From Arbacia lixula (taxonomy: Eukaryota; Echinodermata; Echinoidea; Arbacioida; Arbaciidae), in NCBI GenBank assembly GCA_963669155.1, contig OZ022589.1, positions 13,154,932 through 13,218,931 on the forward strand: a stretch of 64,000 nt of DNA, in the 5' to 3' direction. Positions 58,101 to 64,000 of this stretch are shown here, piece by piece. Position 1 is the first letter of the stretch; each line of letters opens with the position of its first letter. The notes under the pieces are model-generated. The model ran no database searches, had not been told where the DNA came from, and worked only from the letters and a program-made list of their open reading frames with translations. Position numbers and translations under genes: made by a program.

Positions 58101-61100
58101 TGACCTCAAATGACCTTTGACCTTATCCTGTGACCTCCAACGGCACCATAACATGAAGGTACCCCCAGTGAATCTATGACCCAAGTTAGGTTGTAATCCA
58201 AGCAACCTATGTGAAGTTATTTGTCAAAAGAGAGTCTTGCAGGTAAACTTAAACGTATGACCTCAAATGACCTTTGACCTTATCTTGTGACCTCCAACAG
58301 CACCATAACATGAAGGTATCCCCAGTGCATCTATGACCCAAGTTAGGTTGTAATCCAAGCAACCTATGTGAAGTTATTTGTCAAAAGAGAGTCTTGCAGG
58401 TAAACTTTAACGTATGACCTCAAATGACCTTTGACCTTATCCTGTGACCTCCAACGGCACCATAACATGAAGGTACCCCCAGTGCATCTATGACCCAAGT
58501 TAGGTTGTAATCCAAGCAACCCATGTGAAGTTATTTGTCAAAAGAGAGTCTTGCAGGTAAACTTTAACGTATGACCTCAAATGACCTTTGACCTTATCCT
58601 GTGACCTCCAACGGTACTATAACATGAAGGTACCCCCAGTGCATCTATGACCCAAGTTAGGTTGTAATCCAAGCAACCCATGTGAAGTTATTTGTCAAAA
58701 GAGAGTCTTGCAGGTAAACTTTAACGTATGACCTCAAATGACCTTTGACCTTATCCTGTGACCTCCAACGGTACCATAACATGAAGGTACCCCCAGTGCA
58801 TCTATCAATCAAGTGTGGCTGCCATTGCTGTAACAGTTGCCAAGTTATGGATCATAAGAGAGTCTTGCAGGTAAACTTTAACATTTGTGACGGACGACGG
58901 ACGACGGACGACGGACGACGGACGGACGACGGACGACGGACGGACGACGGACGGACGACGGACGGACGACGGACGGACGACGGACGGACGCCATTTGGAT
59001 CCCTTAGTCTCGCCTTCACCTCCGGTGGGCGAGACAAAAAGGAGAGAGGGAGGGGAGAGGGGGAGAGAGTGAGGCAAGGGAGGAGAGGGGGGAAAGAGAG
59101 GGAAAATAGAGGGGGAGAGAGGGAGGAAATAGGGAACAAAGGGAAGAGAGAGGGAAGAGAGATGGAACAAAGAGGGAAAAGAGTGGGAGAGAGAGGGAAG
59201 ACAGAAAGAAGATAGAAGGAAGAGAGATGGAAGAAAGAGGGAGAATAGAGAGAGAATAGAGGGGGAAAGCTGGAGGGCGGGGGTAGGAGAGAGGAGAAAA
59301 GGGGGAGAAGGGAGAGAGGGGGGAGAGAAGGAGAATAGAGATAGAATAGAGGGTGAGTGAGGGAGGAGAGAGGAGAGAAGAGGAAAGAGGGGAGAGGAAA
59401 GGAGATAGGAGAGAGGGAGGAGAGAGGGAGGAGAGAGGGAGGAGAGAGGGAGGAGAGAGGGAGGAGAGAGGTAAGAGAGAGAGAATAGAGGGGGGGGGTA
59501 GAGGGGGAGAGAGAGGGATAATAGAGGGGGAGAGAGGGAGGGCAGGGGGAGGAGAGAGAGGTTGATAAGTAGTTGCATCATAGAACTAAAGAAGAAACAG
59601 TCATTATTTCAATAGTATACAGTAACTCTACAATCATTGACACTAGTTCACACAATGTGTCCCGTAAGAACAGACTTGACCCAGATTGCCTAAATTAAAC
59701 ATGATGACTTAAGCATTCCTCGTCTAGCCTGTAACACTCCTTGTACTTTGTACTCTGAGTGTAATAGATGACTGGTATCCGTTTCATTGTGTCTGGAGAT
59801 TATATCACATAATGCTATCTTTGATATCACTAATTCGCTATGTCTTAAGTGGTCTTCAAACACCTAGTATGCAAATTGAATACACATTACATGATACTTT
59901 AAAGACAAGAAAAAAAATATATCGTGTTGATCAGTGAAACAAAAAAAGAGGGGATCAGGCCTGAGGGAAATGTTTTACTACAGTTCCCAACATAGTTCTT
60001 AGACAGATTTTGAATTACCAGTATCCTATATTCTATATTCTATATTCTATATAGTTTTATATGCACACGATTTATTCTTTAAATAGCCACCTTAGAGGGG
60101 TTTAGATTTTAAATACAACATGTACAGGTGTATGCTCATACAATACGTGCATAAATTATTCTATTAACTAAATTTCTGTGTGCAAGATACCAATGTAAAT
60201 GGCACATTTCGCTCATTTACAAGAATAGACTATTTTGTTACTTGCTTCCTTTTATCACAGAAGGGCAGAATGCCCCTCTATGACATACATGTACTCTGTT
60301 CTATGTGCTACATGACAACTATGGGATAAATGAGCAAGCTACCACATGCATTGAGCAGGAAGGTCCAGTACATGTGGTCTAGAGGAGGTGCGTAAGCAAG
60401 GGGGGGGGGGGGGGCTATTTAAAGGATACTTTTTTTTTCTTTATTTTGCTCGTCTCCCCAGAGGTTGGTCTGGTAGACGGACGGTACCCCTACCTAATAA
60501 TGTTTGCAAAAGAAATTTTGCAGCACTGAGAAAAAAAAATCATAACTACACCCCCCTCCTTTCAAAAATCCTGCGTATGCGCCTGGTCTAGAGAGACGCA
60601 GGTGTACCCCTGTTAGCATTCTCCACTCCCTTCTTCAATCACACAAACAGAAGCCTGACAGTGATGAATCCCTATGCCACAAGATGTCATGGTCTCCAGT
60701 ATTAGTTTATCTAGATTTGATAGGACAATTGTACATGTAGGATACCCTGAGATGTGAACAAATACTTCGTCCCCTGCTTGGTCCCCTGTATTATATATTA
60801 CATAATCTCTATCACCCAGGGTCCAATGTACACAAGCCTTGCATCTTTTTGGACCCCTCCACAAAAAAAAAAAATTCTAACATTCAAAGACCAAGAGACA
60901 AAAGATGATATTTAAAGGGCATTTTACCTTCAAAATGTAATTGTTAGCAATCTTCTTGCCAATGGTCTTAAATTCATGTGTTGTCTATTTTAGAAGCTTG
61001 CTGAAAGTTATTTGTCCTCAAATGATCCACATTATGGAGTAATTAATGATTGATTGAGGATTTGTGATTTAATCACTCATTACTCCAAATGTAGATCATT

Positions 61101-62485
61101 TGAGGGCAAATAACTTTTAGCAAGCTTCTAAAATAGACAATTCATGAATTTAAGACCATTGGCAAGAAGATTGCTAACAATTACATTTTGAAGGCTTTTT
61201 TGCCTTCCCAGTACAGTATATGCCCTTTAAACCAGAATAACCTAGAACGACCAACTACGGTAATAACTTTAACGCAGCCATCTGTAATCTGATAATGCAA
61301 AAATCATGTGCAGCTGCTAAGCTCTTTGATTACTTTATTTGCAGTGTAAGAATGCTTGAACGGCACATAAAAAGTTACAAACAAACCTTTCTTTTGACAT
61401 CTGTGAAGAGAGACAGCACCAGAGACAGATAAAATGACATCTCAACCATGTAGTAATTATAGATAGGGGATGTAACTGCCTGTAAAACAAAGAAAAAAAA
61501 ACATATCATGGATACTGTCTACGCCATACATTTTGCAGGGTTTTTAGTTTCGCGAATTTCGCGAGTCGGGTGCAATTTGCGAATTTAACAAGACGCGAAA
61601 ACATGAATACGACGTGCACGAGTACATGTACTAATATAGCACTCCACGATCGCAAATTTAACCACTAGCGAAATTGCCAAGAAATCCTGATTCGCGAAAA
61701 ATTACACTCGCGAAATATATGGCGTATACAGCACTACATCACAACTAAAAACTGACATACATGTACATGTACATTATTTTGTACTTACAGAGCCTGTCAG
61801 ACAACATTACACTGGCTCTACATTGTAGTTGCTATTGCACATGCATGTTCATGTAAACTCAAAACAAAGTAGTTTGAGGCATTCATTCTAGAGTGAATTT
61901 CTGAATGGGTTCAGCAGAGCACTTTACGAGATTGGGCTGTGCATACGTATGGGAATTCTAGTATGTGTGCGAAGGAAGCATCGCTCTTTATTCTAATACA
62001 GGATATACATGTACAATACCTGTAGATGCTGAACAGGGTTGTACACTCAAATTGCCTGTGACTGTGAGTGAATTGAGCTTGGGAGCTTGTTGTGCAATGG
62101 TACCTGATTGATGGTAATAGCAGAGCATGAGGTGCCCAAACCAGGCTTCCTACAACATCACAGCTCATTGGCTGTTTCTATGGTACATGAAGTTACAAAC
62201 AATTTAACATTGTCCACATCTTTATACTCACATTGAAAGCTTGAGGTTCGAAAACTAGTGCCTGTTTGATTGTAGCTATGGAAACAACCATCCAGTACAA
62301 TACTTGCAGCTTATTGGATGTCTCCATGGTAGTTACATGTAACATTATAATGCAAAGGGGTCTGAATTATACTTACGTGGAAAGGGAACTGGTACCAGCA
62401 AAGCCTGAGGTCCCAGAACCAGGGCTCTTGTGGGACAGTAGAGATGCCATAGCTGAACACACAGATGTAGAACACACTCCTCCAG
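49604..62485 (-). CDS. CerS: Ceramide synthase (LAG1/LASS family), 3' part of the gene; join of the exons listed below
   Basis: Ceramide synthases N-acylate sphingoid bases in the endoplasmic reticulum membrane to make (dihydro)ceramide. Six coding positions are present, in gene order 62377-62485, 61387-61479, 56892-57020, then either 55994-56100 or 55747-55853, then 52100-52256 and 49604-49753; all borders are AG/GT and phases fit. About 246 residues cover most of the TLC domain: WRSVFYICVFSYG, the NYYMVEMSFYLSL helix, the catalytic HH in LVHHFATI, the HDVAD motif, the FPFW helix, the specificity-loop region, and the last helix followed by the acidic KKDERSDVEES tail typical of the family. 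It resembles vertebrate CERS5/6 more than CERS2 in FYICVFSYG and WFWDLRLCWY. Exons for the amino terminus (TM1, Hox-like region) lie beyond 62.5 kb and probably outside the window. Neither the promoter nor the poly(A) site is identified. Confidence 0.92.
49774..50336 (-). other. CerS last intron, no feature recognised in this part
   Basis: AT-rich sequence; around 49820-50260 there may be a decayed foldback (ATCGCATATAACCG / GCGATAGGGAGAA words at the two ends), not well enough preserved to define. Confidence 0.35.
50337..50494. mobile_element. Small foldback MITE, GGGCCCTGTTGCATAAAA family, copy 2
   Basis: 158 bp with inverted ends GGGCCCGTTGCATAAAACTT and its complement, the same internal plan as 46179-46337, inside the CerS last intron. 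Confidence 0.85.
51240..51885 (+). mobile_element. 5'-truncated CR1/jockey-type LINE 3' end
   Basis: Encodes the carboxyl end of a LINE reverse transcriptase ORF, then a short 3' UTR containing GCGCATTGAGACTT and TTGCGCTATATAAG and a terminal (ATT)n tail (51868-51880), a common form of CR1-group 3' ends. It lies antisense to CerS in its last intron. The flanks at 50495-51239 and 51886-52099 show no other feature, apart from a small GGGAACC palindromic patch near 50840-50912. Confidence 0.75.
51266..51775 (+). pseudogene. LINE reverse transcriptase C-terminal fragment with an in-frame stop
   Basis: 148 codons to a TAA at 51710-51712, matching the post-RT region of CR1/jockey elements: LVHAFVLSHIDNCNS, LSKVQHIQNSASRLI, WLPVNKRIMFKILV and a FATPMLWNKLP block. 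After the stop the same frame continues FRTKLKTFLFV to a TAG at about 51757, so the stop interrupts the original ORF. No catalytic motifs remain. Confidence 0.8.
52100..52256 (-). CDS. CerS: CerS penultimate coding exon
   Basis: 157 nt; acceptor TTACACTCACAG, donor GTGAGC. The first base completes the W of FPFW from the preceding exon; the exon then encodes VLYSSLFQSRFIFGTFPAYY, the luminal-loop region that in this family governs acyl-chain choice, and the last membrane helix LLNGLLLVLQVLNLYWFILI ending in MVYKAVVDGQ. Ends in phase 0. Confidence 0.93.
52266..52930. repeat. 670-bp GGA/GGGA purine tract (pyrimidine tract on the CerS sense strand)
   Basis: Almost unbroken GGGGAGGAA-type repeats. 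On the minus (sense) strand this is a CCT/CCCTTCC tract ending only about 20 nt before the acceptor of the exon at 52100-52256. It opens long Pro/Ser and Gly/Glu/Lys frames in most frames, which are artefacts. The plus strand has many closely spaced G-runs that could form G-quadruplexes. Confidence 0.95.
52931..53991. other. CerS intron sequence
   Basis: No exon recognised; a short GTTTAAATATATGTTTAAATAT direct repeat patch lies near 53519-53550. Confidence 0.4.
53992..54201. mobile_element. Foldback MITE, 210 bp
   Basis: Inverted ends TACACTCCAGCTCAAAGGAA / TTCCTTTGAGCTGGAGTGTA (20 bp exact), extended inward by GGCATAGGGAAAG and ATTTTGTCCAGTTCA pairs. Non-coding, in a CerS intron. Confidence 0.88.
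54202..55042. other. CerS intron sequence
   Basis: T-rich runs at about 54389-54404 and 54906-54945; no exon recognised. Confidence 0.4.
55043..55128. repeat. (CA)n microsatellite
   Basis: CA repeat with CG/GC interruptions in its first half. Confidence 0.95.
55340..55575. repeat. GCTAGCTA-rich degenerate repeat element
   Basis: Three or four loosely repeated ~60-70 bp segments built on AATAGCTAGCTA and TGATCTGGCTA, with GGCTAATGAAGA at both sides (about 55382 and 55556). Probably a decayed foldback element in a CerS intron. Confidence 0.6.
55747..55853 (-). CDS. CerS: CerS alternative exon A
   Basis: 107 nt, acceptor AATATACAG, donor GTAAGT, entry phase 0, exit two bases into the W codon. 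It encodes TGKLCKYAQFEKAANGMF followed by AVFTLTFFVSRIVIFPFW, the position of the KMANYAK...FPLW membrane helix of vertebrate CERS6. It is 20/36 identical to exon B with the same length and phases. A CT-rich tract (GA on the plus strand, 55864-55935) lies just upstream. Confidence 0.9.
55994..56100 (-). CDS. CerS: CerS alternative exon B
   Basis: 107 nt, acceptor after a C-rich tract (CCCCTTTTGACAG), donor GTAAGT, same phases as exon A. It encodes MAKMCNYATQHAAANTLF then GVFAVVFFVSRILFFPFW. It lies 140 nt upstream of exon A in gene order. Inclusion of both exons would shift the frame, so only one can be used per functional mRNA. Confidence 0.9.
56131..56891. other. CerS intron sequence
   Basis: Begins next to a G-run (plus strand, 56111-56127) that is the pyrimidine tract of exon B. 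Otherwise no exon or repeat recognised. Confidence 0.4.
56892..57020 (-). CDS. CerS: CerS catalytic exon (HH and HDxxD)
   Basis: 129 nt, acceptor ATTTCCCCCAG, donor GTGGGT, phase 0 to 0. It encodes DFVPQLVHHFATIFLMGFSW and, further on, TRIGCIVLVTHDVADIFLE. The two histidines and the HDxxD aspartates are the residues essential for LAG1 catalysis. Confidence 0.94.
57095..57430. repeat. GA-rich low-complexity tract
   Basis: Irregular GAGAGGGAGA/AGAAAGAAGGA repeats on the plus strand; pyrimidine-rich on the CerS sense strand, beginning about 75 nt upstream of the catalytic exon. Confidence 0.9.
57511..58885. repeat. 157-bp minisatellite with four TGACCT half-sites per unit
   Basis: Units start (ACCATAACATGAAGGTACCC) at 57511, 57674, 57831, 57988, 58145, 58302, 58459, 58616 and 58773: exact 157-bp period after a first unit of 163 bp; the last unit is diverged and partial. 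Each of the first eight holds TGACCT-CAAA-TGACCT-T-TGACCT-TATCCTG-TGACCT with few substitutions, that is, nuclear-receptor half-sites in DR4, DR1 and DR7 spacing. Confidence 0.95.
58886..58992. repeat. (GGACGAC/GGACG)n short tandem repeat
   Basis: CpG-bearing GACGGACGACG repeats of about 105 bp at the right side of the minisatellite element. Confidence 0.95.
59038..59570. repeat. GA-rich low-complexity tract
   Basis: GAGAGAGGGAGGA-type repeats on the plus strand, including a near-perfect run of 11-bp GAGGGAGGAGA units at 59411-59470. Confidence 0.95.
59571..60911. other. CerS intron sequence
   Basis: No exon recognised. Contains a short CTATATTCTATATTCTATAT repeat near 60030-60050 and a G-run at about 60399-60413. 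Confidence 0.4.
60912..61230. mobile_element. Long-palindrome MITE family P, copy 2
   Basis: TTAA-bounded (60912 and 61227) palindrome of about 319 bp with arms starting AAGGGCAT and containing AATGTAATTGTTAGCAATCT and its complement; the left arm has lost about 20 bp present in copy 1. Confidence 0.88.
61387..61479 (-). CDS. CerS: CerS TLC exon (NYYMVEMSFYLSL helix)
   Basis: 93 nt, acceptor TTGTTTTACAG, donor GTTTGT, phase 0 to 0. It encodes AVTSPIYNYYMVEMSFYLSL and VLSLFTDVKRK, the conserved ...[23 protein letters not shown] segment that precedes the catalytic exon. Confidence 0.94.
61513..61732. mobile_element. Foldback MITE rich in TTCGCGAA words
   Basis: Ends ACTGTCTACGCCATACATTT and, inverted, AATATATGGCGTATACAGC; inside are repeated TTCGCGAA/TCGCGAAAT words, so it is unusually CpG-rich for this intron. 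Confidence 0.75.
61740..62376. other. CerS intron sequence
   Basis: Includes a weak direct repeat: TTGGCTGTTTCTATGGTA (62168) and TTGGATGTCTCCATGGTA (62314) contexts. No exon recognised. Confidence 0.4.
62377..62485 (-). CDS. CerS: CerS first exon visible in this window
   Basis: 109 nt, acceptor TTACCATGCAG, donor GTAAGT; enters with one base of a split codon and ends in phase 0. It encodes WRSVFYICVFSYGISTVPQE and then PWFWDLRLCWYQFPFH, matching the MWRFxFYLxxFxYG...PWxWxxRxCWYxYP region of CERS5/6. The preceding exon (Hox-like and linker) is not found up to 64000. Confidence 0.92.
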
Positions 62486-62555
62486 CTGCATGGTAAATAC
62501 ATGTACATGTACAACAAGTACATGAAAGGAAAACAGGGGAACAGAACAAAGATGG

Positions 62556-62724
62556 TTAAAGGTAATATTCATATAAAATCCAAAAATATGAAGATATTAA
62601 TCTACAGAAAGCTTATAAGCCATACAATGAGCTTGGATGACATTCAAACAATATATCACTTTCCAAAAAGCAAAATTAGGGTGAAAACAATCACTGTATT
62701 CTCTGGGACAAATTTGACCTACTG
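62556..62724 (+). mobile_element. MITE family T, truncated copy
   Basis: Left part of the family represented in full at 63206-63757: TTAAAGGTAATATTCATAT through TTTGACCTACTG. Homology stops exactly two bases before the EHHADH-like exon. Confidence 0.85.
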
Positions 62725-62726
62725 AG

Positions 62727-62825
62727 AACATGAATCTCAAGAAGGAGATCTTCAAGAAGCTGGATGCGGTGTGCAAGCCCAGCGCTGTCCTGGCCAGCAA
62801 CACCTCTACCTTGGACATTGATCAG
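62727..62825 (+). pseudogene. EHHADH: Isolated exon resembling EHHADH (3-hydroxyacyl-CoA dehydrogenase N-terminal domain)
   Basis: 33 in-frame codons, NMNLKKEIFKKLDAVCKPSA then VLASNTSTLDIDQ, preceded by AG and followed by a consensus donor GTCAGT. This corresponds to the stretch of the NAD-binding domain of the peroxisomal L-bifunctional enzyme (vertebrate form NLKK...CKP...NTSALDVDE). The acceptor has a poor pyrimidine tract and sits on the edge of a truncated MITE. No flanking EHHADH exons were found, and it is antisense to CerS in what should be a CerS intron or its upstream region. The retained splice borders suggest capture as genomic DNA rather than retroposition. It could also be an exon of a nested gene or an assembly artefact. 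Confidence 0.7.
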
Positions 62826-62969
62826 GTCAGTTTCCATGGGCCATAAAAGTCCCATGGGCCATAAAAGGTCTTGTAATAAGCTCCTCGTAAAAGGTTTAGA
62901 AAGTGTTTTGATCTGCCTATTTCTTATTTATTTGACACCTGATTGTATCATTTTATGCATCAGTCCATT

Positions 62970-63037
62970 TGCATCAGTCCATTTGCTAATATCCTCTTTT
63001 ATATGTTAAAGAGGATATTAGCAAATGGACTGATGCA
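62970..63037. repeat. Perfect 30-bp inverted repeat (hairpin)
   Basis: 62970-62999 is the exact complement of 63008-63037, with an 8-nt loop. A 14-bp direct duplication (GCATCAGTCCATTT, 62957/62971) lies on the left arm. Confidence 0.92.
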
Positions 63038-63205
63038 TAAAATGCACCAATAAAAAAATGTAAACAATAAAAAACACCAATTTCGTAACAATTTTGTAGC
63101 TTCATAGCAGAGTACCTCCTCTTTGTTTACTGGTATGTCTCAAGCAGAATGTGCCAAATTGACCTGTGTCTGTAGCACTGCTAATCCTGTCTTCAGGCTT
63201 TGTTA

Positions 63206-63757
63206 TTAAAGGTGATATTCATAGAAAATCCAAAAATATGAAGATATTCATCTACAGAAAGCTTTTAAACCATACAATGAGCTCGGATGACATTCAAACA
63301 ATATATCACTTTCCAAGAAGCGAAATTCGGGTGAAAACAATCACCGTATTCTCGGGCACAAATTTGACCTACTGTCATCCGAAACGGCCTTCAGGTCTGA
63401 CGTAAGAAACGGGAGGCGTTATTGTGCATTACACATGCCAATCCACAGCTTCTTTTCCGTCAGAAGCATCAGGCATTGTTAATGAAACTGTGATGGCGGT
63501 TGCTAGTGGATTAACAGGTGTGATACACAATGGTCATTGTGAAGCATATCCCGGCTGTGACGTACACACAACGCCACTTTCCCTTAGGCGATTTCGTAGG
63601 TCAGGAAGAGAGTCAATTTAGTGAAATTTGACTTTCATTTAACACAAAACTGAACACTTTCATGGCATGTTAGCTGCATAAATTGCTTTAATAACTCATT
63701 CAATTATAAAATAAACTATATTTATTTGATTTTATTTCCTATGAATATCACCTTTAA
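63206..63757. mobile_element. MITE family T, full copy
   Basis: 552 bp bounded by TTAA, with ends TTAAAGGTGATATTCATAG and inverted CTATGAATATCACCTTTAA (one mismatch or none over about 20 bp). The interior includes inverted ATTGTGCATTACACATGCC / GTGTGATACACAATGG words recalling repeat R. Confidence 0.85.
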
Positions 63758-64000
63758 TACTGCCATTTAAGGAAGCAAGTAACAAAATTAACTTTTCTCA
63801 TGATCAAAATATGTTGGTCATTTGCATTAATAGCAATTCACACATTGTTTTTGATTGAATATATCTCACACCAAGACGAATATACCTTTTTCAGATTTTG
63901 CCTGTATATGTAGGGGATGCCTGGTACAATCTAAAGATATCAACAGTGCTTTGCCAGTGCTACCTTTGTCAAAATAGGGCAGAATAGACCATTTACACTC
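63758..64000. other. Unassigned sequence at window end
   Basis: AT-rich; no CerS upstream exon recognised. Confidence 0.4.

Larger units (their letters stand above)
57444..59036. mobile_element. Helentron/pearl-like non-autonomous element with a minisatellite core
   Basis: Starts TGTCTCGCCCAC (57444) and ends with its inverse GTGGGCGAGACA (59025-59036). Just inside the right end a hairpin GTCTCGCC (59007-59014) / GGCGAGAC (59028-59035) is present. Between them lie the 157-bp minisatellite and a GAC-type short repeat. Short subterminal inverted repeats, a tandem-repeat core and a 3' hairpin are the plan of Helentron-associated (HINE/pearl/DINE) elements; this assignment is inference. It lies in a CerS intron. 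Confidence 0.55.

Noticed and set aside
57511-58885. CRISPR-like appearance of regular repeats
   Set aside because: The 157-bp units are contiguous and entirely repetitive; there are no unique spacers, and the DNA is eukaryotic.
58805-59581. 258-codon Leu/Pro/Ser frame on the minus strand
   Set aside because: Translation of the GA-rich tract and GAC repeats, with no domain or codon bias.

Overview
The window is eukaryotic genomic DNA: spliced coding exons with GT/AG borders, Pol III tRNA genes with internal promoters, non-LTR retrotransposon fragments, many foldback MITE-like elements and abundant microsatellites. Gene content (expanded moody/GPR84-like receptors, a TLC-domain ceramide synthase) and the repeat style suggest a marine invertebrate deuterostome, most likely an echinoderm such as a sea urchin. 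The species cannot be fixed from the sequence alone.

Layout. From 1 to 8 kb there is only repeat-rich, gene-poor DNA with one weak PHD-finger-like reading frame near 0.6 kb. From 8.6 to 41 kb lies a receptor and tRNA-Lys neighbourhood. It holds three class A GPCR genes with uninterrupted coding regions (8618-9844 +, 26203-27384 +, 35012-36151 -), five tRNA-Lys genes (four anticodon CTT, one TTT) and one broken tRNA-Lys. The second and third receptors sit in the arms of a diverged inverted duplication (about 19.2-27.6 kb against 34.5-40.3 kb). Insertions present in only one arm post-date the duplication or mark empty sites: a 5'-truncated Rex1/Babar-like LINE in the left arm, a foldback MITE in the left arm, and a 355-bp inverted-repeat element ending exactly at the stop codon of the third receptor. 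A hammerhead-like motif typical of Penelope-like elements lies at 33.5 kb.

From 41.5 to 49.6 kb is AT-rich DNA with small MITEs, possibly including the 3' UTR of the next gene. From 49.6 to at least 62.5 kb, on the minus strand, lie the last six coding positions of a ceramide synthase gene (CerS, LAG1/LASS family); its 5' exons are outside the window. The TLC catalytic HH and HDxxD motifs and the acidic DERSD tail are present. One coding position is represented by two tandem 107-nt exons with the same phases, the signature of mutually exclusive splicing. The introns carry very long sense-strand pyrimidine tracts, an approximately 1.6-kb element with a 157-bp minisatellite full of nuclear-receptor half-sites, and several foldback elements. 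Upstream of the first visible CerS exon, on the plus strand, is one isolated exon resembling peroxisomal EHHADH, abutting a truncated MITE.

The most noteworthy items are the alternative CerS exon pair, the captured EHHADH-like exon, the nuclear-receptor half-site minisatellite, the hammerhead-like motif, and the receptor inverted duplication with empty-site evidence. All identifications were made by reading; no database search was run.
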